NCBI GenBank assembly: GCA_039583875.1
Contig: CM077163.1
Coordinates: 108,323,213-108,387,212 of the forward strand
Source: Platanthera guangdongensis
Lineage: Eukaryota > Streptophyta > Magnoliopsida > Asparagales > Orchidaceae
Length of the DNA: 64,000 nucleotides
Direction: 5' to 3'
In this document: piece after piece, positions 32,447 through 42,944 of the stretch
Numbering within the stretch: position 1 is the first letter of the stretch
How the letters are laid out: the number at the start of each line of letters is the position of its first letter
Notes under the pieces: generated by a model
The model's database searches: none
What the model saw: only the letters and a program-made list of their open reading frames with translations
What the model was told of the DNA's origin: nothing
Made by a program: the position numbers and the translations under genes

Positions 32447-33900
32447 ATCGAGGCTATGCAAGAGGAGCTGAATCAGTTCAAAAGATGCAAAGTCTGGGAG
32501 CTAGTTCCTAAACCAAAAGACCACAACATTATAGGAACTAAGTGGATCTTTAGGAACAAGTTGGATGAAAATGGAGTAATTATAAAGAACAAAGCTAGAC
32601 TTGTTGCAAAAGGATATAGGCAGGAAGAAGGTATTGATTTTGATCAGACCTTTGCTCCAGTAGCAAGACTAGAAGCAATAAGGATGTTCCTTGCCTATGC
32701 AACATTTCAAGGGTTCAAGGTATACCAAATGGATGTTAAGTCAGCTTTTTTGAATGGAAATCTGAAGGAAGAAGTCTATGTAGAACAGCCATCAGGTTTT
32801 GTTGATTCTACTAAACCTAATTATGTTTATAGACTTAAGAAGGCTTTGTATGGGTTAAACAAGGCCCTATGGCTTGGTGTGAGACCCTGTCTAGTTTCCT
32901 CATTGAGAATAAATTCACAAGAGGGAAAATATACAAGACTCTATTCCTTAGGGAATCCAGAGGCAAGATTCTCTTAGTCCAAATATATGTAGATGACATT
33001 ATATTTGGGTCTACAGAAAGTAGTCTTTGCAAAAAGTTTGCAAAACTGATGCAAGGACAATTTGAAATGAGCAGTATGGGGGAACTTAAGTTCTTCTTGG
33101 GTCTCCAAGTTAGACAGACTGAGGATGGTTTATCCATATGCCAGTCTAAGTTCACCCTAGAATTGATAAGGAAGTATTGTATAGAATCATCCACTACCAT
33201 GAAAACTCCTATGGGGTCAAGCATGTCTCTAAGCAAAGATGATGCAGGGAAACCTGTAGATGAAACTTTGTATAGAGGGATAGTTGGCTCCCTACTATAT
33301 TTGACTGCAAGTAGACCAGATATCATGTATGATACATGTGTCTGTGCTAGGTACCAAGCTTGCGCTAAAGAATCTCATTTGACAGCAGTCAAAAGAATGT
33401 TGTGATATCTTAAGGGCACACATTATCTAGGTCTTTGGTACCCTAGGAATGGATACTTTGTACTGACAGGTTATTCAGATGCAGATTTTGCAGGCTGCAA
33501 GGAAGATAGGAAGAGTACAACTGGAACCTGTCAATTTCTAGGTGGGAGGCTGGTATCATGGAGTAGCAAGAAGCAAACCAGTGTGGCTATCTCCACAGCT
33601 GAGTCAGAGTATGTTGCTGTAGGAAGCTGCTGTGCACAACTACTATGGATACAATACCACCTAGAAGATTATGGTATTCAAGTAAGTAGAACACCTTTAT
33701 TTTGTGATTCTACAAGTGCTATTTCTATTGCAAATAATCCTGTCTCCCATAGTAGGACTAAGCACATAGAAATAAAATACCATTTTCTAAGAGAACATGT
33801 GGAAAAAGGAGATATTTCACTAGAGTATATTAATACAGATAATCAGCTAGCTGACATGTATACTAAGCCCTTAGATGAAACCAAATTCAATAAATTTTAA
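32447..33900 (+). pseudogene. SIRE-like reverse transcriptase and RNase H
   Basis: RT reads [60 protein letters not shown] and ALYGLNKAL, then a one-base loss at about 32858 shifts the frame. The second frame continues [32 protein letters not shown] (catalytic YVDD) and SMGELKFFLGLQVRQ. A TGA at 33403 (an Arg codon in relatives) precedes RNase H: GYSDADFAGCKEDRKSTTGT, SWSSKKQTSVAISTAESEYV, LADMYTKPLDETKF, ending at 33898-33900. Copies element RNA and removes the RNA strand when intact. Confidence 0.93.
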
Positions 33901-33954
33901 ATTGAATTAGGGATGATAAACTTAGAATAGTTTACAAAATTGGCTAAGTAAAAT

Positions 33955-34375
33955 GGTGTCGACACACAGAGTTGTCTGTGTTGACACATAGAAGTGGTGT
34001 CGACATTTCAGAGAAATGGTGTAGACACATCTAGGAAGTCTGTGTCGACACTTCAAAGAATTAGTGTCGACACATGAAGCATAGGTGTCGACACATCCAA
34101 GGTGGTGTCGACACTTAGGCTTTACACAGAATTAGTCTGGTAGAGTCTCGACTAAGTGTCGAGCTGAGTGGTGTCGACACATATATAAGTGTCGACACAT
34201 ATATTCTGTCGACTATATTTGTGTCGACACATAGTTGTCGAGACATTAGCAGTAAGTGTTGACACTTTTCAACAGTGTCGACACAATTTAAGTATTTTGA
34301 CGCGCCTTTTCACTTCGATTCTAGAAAGGTATAAATAGGTTTTCCCCAGTGTTTGTCGACACACTCACCTTAGAC
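33955..34375 (+). repeat. Internal GTGTCGACAC array between pol and the SIRE accessory ORF
   Basis: About ten exact TGTCGACA palindromes and at least seven near-matches between the RNase H stop (33900) and the ATG at 34438. The motif is the same as in the LTR arrays but spacers differ, so it is not a simple copy of the LTR array. A TATA box follows at 34330-34337. Confidence 0.88.
34330..34337 (+). promoter_or_regulatory. Internal TATA box ahead of the SIRE accessory ORF
   Basis: GGTATAAATAGG, 101 bp upstream of the ATG at 34438. Downstream the sequence CTTCTCTAAATTCAAACTTTC is leader-like, and the ATG context (AACCCTAATGGCG) matches good plant initiation contexts. Together with the preceding array this has the layout of a promoter. 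Confidence 0.65.
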
Positions 34376-34437
34376 TCGATACCAAACTTGTGTGTCAACA
34401 TCTCTCTTCTCTAAATTCAAACTTTCTTCAAACCCTA

Positions 34438-37267
34438 ATGGCGACCAAGCTAGAAGAGAACATTAACGAAGGATATGAGCTCGTGCGACATGCCTTTGAT
34501 GATGCGGAACCCGAAATCAAAGGTGTGGTAACCCTAATTGCCGAGACTGGATTGGAATACCTTGTATCAGAACCAATCAAGATCTGGAAGAAGGAGGTCC
34601 TTGAATTTTCGAGTGCAGCATCACTTGATGATACTGGTCTCAAGATTAAGTCCAGAGTTCATGGGACCAAAGTCAAGGTCACACAGAAAAGTCTAAGGAA
34701 GGTACTTCAACTACCAAGAACAAAAGAGGAAGAAGATGTATCTGCTTCTAAGACTATAGAGGCATTGAGATGGTGTGGACTGGATTCAAACCTGAAAATT
34801 GGATCAGTTTTCAATAGAAAAAGGATGAACATCCAAGGAAAATTCTTGTCTGAAATAGTTGGCAAGGTCATCCTGAGCAAGCCTGGAGGACATGACAGAA
34901 TTTCAGCTCATATGTTCAGTTTGATGACAAGGATTATCTTCAAACTTAAGACTGACTGGTCAGTAGTTCTGTTTGATAAGATAAAAGAAAGCCTGAAGAA
35001 GCCCAATCTAAGTAGAATTCTGAGTCTATACCTAGCTGGTAGTATACCTAAAGTGATGAACCAGGCGGCAGGTTCAAAGATAAACCACATGAGAAGAATG
35101 GATTTGAGAATTTTCTCTAGGTGGGATAGAGTATTGACAAAAGAAATGCCAACTCCAGTAAAGGACACACCTCAGAAGAAGAAGAAGAAGACAACCACTG
35201 TGGCTCAAGAATCCTCCAGCAGCTCTGAAGAGCAAGTGGTTTTTACTCCTGATGATGAAGAGACTGGAAATGCTGGACAATCTCCAGCAAGACAAGAAGA
35301 TGCTCAGAGGCAGGGGGAGCTACCCTCAACAAGCCCAATTCACCTGGATCCACTCCAGGGGGAGACTCTACATGTGGAAGAGCCAACTCCACTAGAGAGT
35401 GAAAGGGCTACCCAAACCATACTAGAGGTAATCACTGAAATTAATCAATTAGATTTCACTATTGTGGATGAATTTTTGACTGATTCATTACCTGATGATC
35501 ATCAGCAAACACAGATACAACCTCAACCACAAGATGTTATCATGGAGGACACATCTGTTGCTGATTAGGTGGTTGATGAGATCAGAGATTCACCAGCCCA
35601 TTCTCAACAGGAATTTACATTAGAAGAGTTATTCCGTGATCTTGTACAAACAGATCTTGAGAGAGAAATAGCTGTTGTTGAGGGGGAGAAGGCCCATATT
35701 GAGGGGGAGCATGTGGAGATTGTAGAGGAAATTGCAAGCAAGGAGCCTGAGGAGACAAGAGATGTTGAAGGGCTAACAAGGAATGAGAAGGTTTCACATC
35801 CTAATCCTAAGGAAAGAGTAGACATAGTCAGCACATCTGCTTCAGAGGATGAAGAGGCTGTTAGAGCCAAGAAGAGGAAGTTCCAGGTCTTCAAGAGAAG
35901 AAGCTAGAACTATAAGACAGCCCTACAGATAATTGCTCCACAGCCTGCCACCACTACTGATTAAAGTTCTCTGATGGTAGCATTGCAAATCAAGCTAGAT
36001 GAGCAAAGGCAAGCTCTAGAAAAATATGTGGATGAAGGGCATAAATCCCTGCAATTTGATCTGGCACAAGACATAAAGTCAATCAGATTTGAAGTAAATC
36101 TCAACAAGCAAGAAATGACTTATTGTTTCCAGAAAGGAGGCAATGCAGTGGTCTATCTGGCTACACATCAAGAGAAGCTAAAGACACAACTTGATGACCT
36201 AGCACTAAAACAAGGCTATGTCCTGGAAAACCAGATAAAGATGAATGATAATCTCACCGCTTCACATAATGCCATTGTAACTGAAATGAAAAATATAGCT
36301 ACTGCTCAGCCTGCAGTAAGTGCAAGTGCCAAAGAAGAATTTGATAAGAAATTACAGGAGAGTCTCACTGCTGTGAAAACTGCCATTGAAGATTCTCAGA
36401 AGGCAATTACTGACAAGCTCCAAAGGTTAAAACCTTTCTACAAAGATGGAGTTAACTATCTGAATGCCCAGATAAGATTTCAGAAAGATGATCTTAGAGA
36501 TCACATAGAGAGAGAAGTCATAAAGGGGGAGAGTGTATTAGTCAAGGCAGGCTCTAATCATGCCATGTGGATTTCAAACTCCATCAGAGCCACCCTTGGA
36601 TATCCACCTTTATGTGATGATGATAATGTTGCAGACTCTGGCAACAATCTTGCATACTTTGGAGCAGAGCAAGCTGAAGTGGCTCAAGTGATATATCCAC
36701 CAGCAGATTTTGACATGATACATCAGGAGGTACAATCTATGTATAGTCCTCCTGAGGGTAATCAAAATGTTATTATTGAGAAGGTAGTCCAGCCTGTGCC
36801 AGAGGCACTACTAAAAGAGCAAGTGGCTTTGTTAAAAGAGCAAGAGGCCCAATTATCAAAGAAAAGATTCAGAGAGCAAGCTGAATTAAGGCCTGATTTT
36901 GAACAATGGAGCCCCACATCCAGGAATATCATTTTGACTGCATGGAAGGTTGCTAAGGACAATATCCTGGATAGAGGCAAATGGTATTCTGAACAGGAGT
37001 GGAGGAAACATGAGAATAGACAAGAGGCCATTGTACAATATAGAAGAAAGGCTAAACTGGGAAAGCAACCTCCTAATGCACAGAAGCCTAGCAAGTATTT
37101 CCCCAAGCCTTATAACTATTTTGAAAGGCAGAAGATAAAGGCTGAAGATCTAAAAAAAAGATCTCAAAGGGAAGAAGCCTGCTGATGCTGATGACAATGA
37201 AGCTCCAGTTCAAGCAAAACTTCAATCTGGAAAGGGGATTGTAATCAACGAACCAGAGCAGCCATAG
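34438..37267 (+). pseudogene. SIRE accessory ORF (env-like position), unrecognised function
   Basis: From ATG 34438 (MATKLEENINEGYELVRHAF) one frame runs through three stops (35566 TAG, 35905 TAG, 35962 TAA) to 37185; an eight-A run at about 37150 is the probable frameshift point, since the next frame continues KGKKPADADDNEAPVQ to a stop at 37265-37267. The N-terminal third (EFSSAASLDDTGLKIKSRVH, KVTQKSLRKVLQLP) resembles the putative plant transposon protein fold common in accessory ORFs. A Lys-rich patch (TPQKKKKKTTT) is followed by acidic Ser/Glu/Pro-rich sequence with repeated VEGEKAHIEGEHVEI. The C-terminal third is coiled coil (MVALQIKLDEQRQALEKYVD onward). I see no signal peptide or transmembrane segment, so an envelope role is unsupported. 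Confidence 0.7.
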
Positions 37268-37543
37268 GATAGCATTTTCTTAAGTTTACAAATTGTAATC
37301 ATTTGCATTAAAACTCTATGTAAACTTTTGATTAATGAAAATGTTGGAATTTGTAAGAACATTGTGTCATGGTTCAAATCTATTACATTAATTGTTCTGA
37401 GATAATTGTTTATACATGTTCTGTTTATACATGTTTAAGTTCTTACCCTGTCATATATTACTGTTTTACATCATACTGAGAATTTGTTATGTATGGTGTA
37501 TATCATTGACTAAGGGTTATGACTTCTCCAAATATGGGGAGAT
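37268..37543 (+). other. SIRE 3' spacer and polypurine tract
   Basis: AT-rich, no ORF of note. AAATATGGGGAGAT immediately before the 3' LTR (about 37530-37543) is the plus-strand priming polypurine tract. Confidence 0.75.
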
Positions 37544-39414
37544 TGTTGGGTACATTGGAATATATGTACCTGATTTGAAGAAGCCTCACCTTACTCAATG
37601 ATATACATCAAGGTGTATTTGATGTGCTTTGAGATTCTTTGTGCAGTTTAAGTAACTGCAGGTTTGCAGGAAAAGTTTCTAAGTTCATGTGTCGACACTA
37701 GAAGAAAAGTGTCGACACTTAAGAAGGCTTGTGTCGATACCCAGAGAAGCTGTGTCGACACTTGGAGTAATTGTGTCGACACCAGGAAGGCAGAGTCGAC
37801 ACCAGAGGAAATGTGTCGACACATACAGGTTGTGTCGACACATAATGAAGAAATATCTACATAATTAGTGTCGACACTTAGAAGCTGTGTCGACACTCAA
37901 AGAAACTTTGTCGACAGCAAAAGTGTCGACACAGGAGGCTGTGTCGACACTCAGCAAACTTCAACAAAGTTTAAGTACAAGAGTTTACACAAAGGAGATG
38001 TGTCGACACTCAGCAAAGTCTCAACACATGAAGAATGTGTCGACACAAATGAAATGTGTCGACACTCAGCAAACGTTTCAACACAGAAGGCATGTGTCGA
38101 CACAAAGAAGATGTGTCGACACTTAGCAAGTTTCAACATAATAAGATGTGTCGACACAAAGGAGTTGTGTAGACACTTAGCAGAAATCAACTAAGTATTA
38201 AAGAAGAAGGACTTGTGTCGACACACAGGATCAGTGTCGACACATTCTGAAGAAGCAGTGTCGAGAAGCTACTACAACAACACAAGTGGTTGTGTCGACA
38301 CCATGAAGGCTAGTGTCGACACTTAGTCTACTTGTGTCGACACTTAGTCTATGTGTGTCGACACATAAAGACTATCTGTCTCGACACTTTCAAACAGTGA
38401 CAGAGATTTCAAGATGTGACTGGATGACTTGACAGCTGCCATTTCAACCGGTCAACTGCTACTGTCAGAGCTGTCAGAAGACTGTTAGAAACCGGATCAG
38501 CCGGTCACCATGAAGAAAGCTTATATAAAGGCTTATTCCTTCAACAGAAAGGAAATCAACCAAGCAATCAATGAAGTGAAAAACAACACAACAAGAAGAA
38601 GACCTTCAAGTGTAGATCTAAGAAGTTGGAGAGAGAGCTCCTTAGAAGAAGTGCAGTTGCTGAACCGGGCTGCTAAGTTAGATTCAGATTGAGATCTGAA
38701 TCTCAAGACAGAAGTTGATCAAAGATCATCTTCAGGAGATTCAACCATACTGTGTTCTAATTCAAGAAGCTTTGAATAAAGCCAAGGGAGGTTGATCTCA
38801 GTCAAGTTCTTCCAAGAACTCATCAAGAAGCCAATCAACTCATCTCTCTCTATCTGAGTAGTGGTCATATACTTTGTATTTTTCTAATTTCTGTAGGATC
38901 TTGTATAGATCTGAGTTGTAAGCCTAAATCTATAAAGGGTGAGGTAGGGCTTGTGTGCTTGAGTGTAGGAGATAGATTTCTCTGAGTGTAAGCCTTGTTG
39001 AAGGCTGAGTGTAGGCCTTATTGAAGGCTGAGTATAGGTCTTGGTGAAGACTGAGTGGTAGGGCTTTGTGCCTGAGTGGTAGGAGTGGGATCACTCTGAG
39101 TTGTAGGAACCTGTTTGGGTTCTAAGCTGTAAGATCTGTGGATCTGAGAAGTAGTGGAGAAGTTAGGCCGAATATAGGACACTACTAGATAGGCGAAGGG
39201 GGAAAGTGGATGTACCCAGACCTTGGGGAACCACTATAAGAGCTGTGTGTACTCTGTGTGTGATTTATTCTGTGATTGCTGTGTTATATGTGCTGAATTG
39301 TTGTAGAGGATTGCATAAATAGGTCTAATAATTCAGTGTTTCTGCCTTTAAAGTTAAAAAGATTTAGTGCACCTATTCACCCCCCCTCTAGGTGTTTAGG
39401 CACTAGTTCTTTCA
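37544..39414 (+). repeat. 3' LTR, SIRE-like element (1,871 bp)
   Basis: TGTTGGGTACATTGG...CACTAGTTCTTTCA, a direct repeat of 26745-28625, with the same GTGTCGACAC array (about 37689-38385) and TATA box (38522-38529). Several palindromes differ from the 5' copy by single substitutions. Followed by CAGGG. Confidence 0.95.
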
Positions 39415-39419
39415 CAGGG

Positions 39420-39829
39420 ACTCCTACTCCATCTTCCTCCACTTGGAGGTGGTGAACCTCAACATGAATCCCCAACGCAGGTCCTCGAAACAGTAAATAG
39501 AGCTGGTCGGCAGCTGGTGAAACCACTACCTGGCCTTTTCCTTGAGGGTGATGGCAAAGAGCCAGCACTTGAAGCCATCTGACATCTGTCGAATTGAAAC
39601 CACGTCTTCGAACCACTGGACGTGCTGGACCAGATCCCCCTTCCCGGTGTAGTAAGACATCTCGGGCTCCCTAAACCGCTCTAGAACTAGGGCAGAGGAA
39701 ACGAACTGACTAAAGGGGCTGCCTCCCCCTGTTGGGTAAGCTGGAGCATCTCGCGCACCCATCTCGCCACCCGGCCTCTGCTTGCCGAGTCGGGGAAGAA
39801 CTCGCGCCAGGGGAGCTCGCATTCCCTTC
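39420..39829 (-). pseudogene. Tat-like gag, 5' fragment (element C)
   Basis: Minus strand: PVLERFREPEMSYYTGKGDL-type start is seen as LVLERFREPEMSYYTGKGDL, then VQHVQWFEDVVSIRQMSDGF, KCWLFAITLKEKAR with a stop, and WFHQLPTSSIYCFEDLRWGF in the downstream part. It is the same gag domain as 6055-6630. It stops at the SIRE insertion and resumes at 26739. Confidence 0.85.
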
Positions 39830-39916
39830 CTTCCTCGGCAACCTCCTTCCCAGCTCGCCTGACGGGAGCGTCCTAGCCCAGAGATGGGGCAGCAGTGATT
39901 TGGGCAGCTGGAGACG

Positions 39917-40669
39917 AGCTAACCCAAGGGCTCGACGTGGAGGTCCCACCACACACCCGGAAGATCTTAGAGTGCTTCCCCTCCTTAGCCAAAGGCCGAG
40001 CTAAGGCTACCTCAGAAAGCGCTAGAAGATTAGGGAATAAGTGAGCCTCTAAAGCATGCCGTCTGAGGTACCCCTTGGGTCCTATTTATAGATTTCTGAA
40101 AATGGCCAGTAAATAGCCAACATATGTTGTTCCAAACAGCTATGTGCAGTCTAGGTTGGCTTGCAAACAACGTAACTCCGCTATCCTAAAAGTCTATGGG
40201 CAGGCCAGCGGGGGCAAAATGGTAAAAACCATCATGGGGTGCCGGGCGAGTTCCTTCCCAAAGCTTTCTGCTCGTGCGGGATGGCGAATACGGGATCGGT
40301 AGGGCCCTGCCCACGGTCTTCTCCTTGCAAGTGCGAACCTTTCGGCTCGACTTGCCCTTGATGATTTCAGCCCGCCTGGTCGTTTTGGGGACCCGGTGAA
40401 TGCTAAACTCCGCTCGACGAATGCCGAGCTCTGTTCGGCGAACTGAACGGAATGGCATCATCTGGGTGTCTGGTACTCACTGCTGCTACTCGCCTTCTAG
40501 CGAGTGCAGGCCCGGCTGGCCATAGTCGCGTGCTGCCAGCCGGGCTCGCCTGGGCGAGTTGGACACTGCTGAACTCTGGCCCTCTTAGTGCTTGGCCGAG
40601 ACTTTAAAAAAAGTAGAGCCGTCCAGTCTGGTTCCTGGCGAACTCACTCGCTGGATACGGGGTTGTACA
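39917..40669 (-). repeat. 5' LTR of Tat-like element C, truncated on its U5 side
   Basis: From about 39917 the sequence matches LTR A (ACCACACACCCGGAAGATC, TTAGCCAAAGGCCGAGCTAAGG, CTTGGGTCCTATTTATAG) and it ends with the same GGTTGTACA at 40669. The terminal TGTTGAAACC end and the primer-binding site are missing, so a deletion joins gag to mid-LTR at about 39900-39917. The minus-strand TATA box lies near 40080-40090. Confidence 0.8.
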
Positions 40670-41659
40670 GTCACGGTCCCCCAAGCAGTACTCATTCCTC
40701 CTGATAATTATTCAAGATCATTGTGAGGATGAGTACCTTGGTTAAAGAGTCACTTCGATCTTGTGCATCGACTTTATCTTTAGCTTAGTGCCCCTTGTTT
40801 GTTTGCCATGGTATGACATCGAATGACATGTGAGGTGATTATTCATCATAGTTCTCTTATATTAGGTTCCTAGACGATCGAGATATCCATGGACAATATG
40901 ATGTATTTCCCTTGGTGTTATCTCGCTATCGATGCTACACGAACACATGTCATTGTCGTGTCTAAGACTTCCGTGGATATGAATTGAACTGCAACTACAC
41001 TGTCCTTCTCTTTAGCACAATACGCACTAGCACAAGATTCACACTTGTGATGTTTTTCAATATTGTTCTCACTTGATTACTTTCTTACTCTTATAGCATT
41101 GTAGACGTACTCGTTGTGTGCTTAGTTTAGTCTGTGCTGTTCAATTTATGTTAAATCTGAAAATTGATTTTCTTTGACTGTGTACTTTGCTCAAGTGTGT
41201 GACTCATGTGCCTGAAAGTCTCTGATATGTATTCTTGTTGAGTCACCTCTATGCGTGTCATGTTTATCTTTACCTTTGTGTGTGCACTACTTGATATTTG
41301 TCTCAACACTCATCATTTCTACTATTTTTTCATCCTACATGTCTGGTTGGCCTTGCCCACCCTTTTAATATTATCAAAGTGGGAGAATAAATTGTTCATG
41401 AGTACGCTCTTTATTATGGTATTAGGAGAGGTCACATGTAGGGGGAGTGCACATAGATTGGGGGAGCATGTCGAATATGTAGATAGGGGGAGCGCGTGGA
41501 GCGTGTATAGGGAAACCATATAGGGAGAGCGCTTGTAGCAAAACCATATAGAGAATCTATTGCAACCTGATGATAGCCTATAACTCGTATTCTTTATATG
41601 CACTCTATATCATTGTTATTTCTCATGAACAAAAGTTGATATTATCAAAAGGGGGAATT
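40670..41659 (+). mobile_element. 3' non-coding remnant of Copia element E with polypurine tract
   Basis: No ORF. Repeated GGGGGAG phrases (41441-41530) and a final ATCAAAAGGGGGAATT (41644-41659) are typical of the sequence between the last ORF and the 3' LTR in plant Copia elements. The next bases, TGTTGGACTGA, start an LTR. The coding body is absent; the left edge abuts LTR C at 40669. Confidence 0.6.
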
Positions 41660-42405
41660 TGTTGGACTGATTTTTCACATGCCTTGTGTTTCAGAATATT
41701 AACTCCCATATTGTATTTGATCATGTATTCTACTAATAGAGTGCGCAGGTTGACAAGTTCAAGTGAAGAGCAGAAGCCTCCTATAGTTGATACCGCCTAT
41801 GTTAGAAGTTACCGTTGGGCGGTAGCTTGAATTAAATGGACATGGCGCTCGGGAACCTATCAGACAATGCTAGTTGTTAACGCCATGCGCTAGATGACTC
41901 AACACTGCGTGGATAGCGTTGAGAAGAAAAGAGTTGAGTGCATCAAGACAAGTGGCGTTGAGTGGCTTCTATCGCCAGGCTCTACCAGTTACCGCGCAGA
42001 GCTTGCCTACTCGACAAATGCATGTATTATCGAAATCAAAGTACCACCATGAGGTGGTACTAACGCTCCCCGCTAGGCGCTCGACGAACGTCAAGCAGGA
42101 CCCTTCGACGAATGTTGTTCTGTCGCAGGCGATAGAGGTTACCGCGCCGCGCTAGCCGCTTGACGACTCGATACGACCATTCCGAATCATCTTTCTCCAT
42201 ATTACCATGCGGTGGTAGTAGTAACCACGCGGCTCTAGCAATGATTAAACTGGCAAATATTTCGTTTTAAATAGCATTCCATAATTGGATAACAACTGGC
42301 ATAAAAAGCGCACGAACTTATCGCCGAGCGCTAGTCTTACCACCGACAATAGCCTATTGATACTAAGAATCACAAAGGTGGAGAAGAGGGGTTAAAGAAA
42401 AGAGG
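41660..42405 (+). repeat. 3' LTR of Copia element E, left part
   Basis: Starts TGTTGGACTGA right after the polypurine tract. I infer that it continues at 54204-55917: that segment ends ...GGATCCAACA, and TGTTGGA/TCCAACA are matching LTR termini. Both parts also share TCGACGAA words (GCTCGACGAACGTC, TTCGACGAATGTTG here). The break is filled by the Athila-like LTR and the Tekay-like element. Confidence 0.6.
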
Positions 42406-42944
42406 TGATGGATTGCGGAAGTTGATAATATTCTCTGATTCTATATCTGATAAAGGCAAGTGTACCTTATTGTTTATAGTATAGGATACTAAAGATTAAT
42501 ATTAAGGTCTTATTTTCCCTGGGGAGTAATGACTACTACTACTTCGAGGAGATCGGTATTATTTTATCAAAATGATTTTTTTGATTAATTTAAAAAACTA
42601 AAAACAGGAACTAAATTTATAAGATAAAAAGAAAACTAAATTACTTGCAGAAATAAAAGGTTAGAGCTAAAGATAAAAGGGGAGTACTCAATCTTGAATC
42701 ACTTTGAAATAAGAAAATCAAAATGAAATAATAACTAATTCTAAATAAAGTAAGACACCTTGACCGTGGAGGTTCCAAAAGCATGAATACGCTTCTCTCG
42801 AAGTCATGCCCACATGAGTTTAGGAAGGTCCGACCGAACTCTCATCCAAATTGGAGGCCTAAAGATTGCTTTACGCTGTGAACTCCGCTATTGAATTTCA
42901 CTCCAATCCATGAGATTTAACGTCTGCCTCTCTCGAGGGGTGCG
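42406..42944 (-). repeat. Athila-like family-2 solo LTR, left part
   Basis: Homologous to the minus-oriented LTR at about 60040-62874: both carry CCGTGAAGGTTCCA / CCGTGGAGGTTCCA, a CCCGCTATTG / CTCCGCTATTG phrase and TCTCGAGGG. It begins TGATGGATTGCGG, close to the reverse complement of the Athila LTR end. Interrupted at 42944 by the Tekay-like element and resumed at 53430. Outer boundaries are approximate; I could not find a clear target duplication. Confidence 0.55.
42940..42944. repeat. Target site duplication (left), GTGCG
   Basis: Matches GTGCG at 53425-53429. Closing the gap gives CTCGAGGGGTGCGTGCGACTC, which aligns with CTCGAGGG...GTGCGGAACTC at about 60553 in the related LTR. Confidence 0.9.

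Larger units (their letters stand above)
26745..39414 (+). mobile_element. SIRE/Maximus-like Ty1/Copia retrotransposon, full length (12,670 bp)
   Basis: Long direct LTRs (26745-28625, 37544-39414) with TG...CA ends, CAGGG target duplication, a tRNA-iMet-type PBS, one gag-pol frame in Copia order (gag, protease, integrase, RT, RNase H), and a long extra ORF between pol and the 3' LTR, which together indicate the SIRE/Maximus lineage. It lies in the gag gene of element C. It carries six nonsense codons and one frameshift in gag-pol, and three nonsense codons and one frameshift in the extra ORF. Confidence 0.95.
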
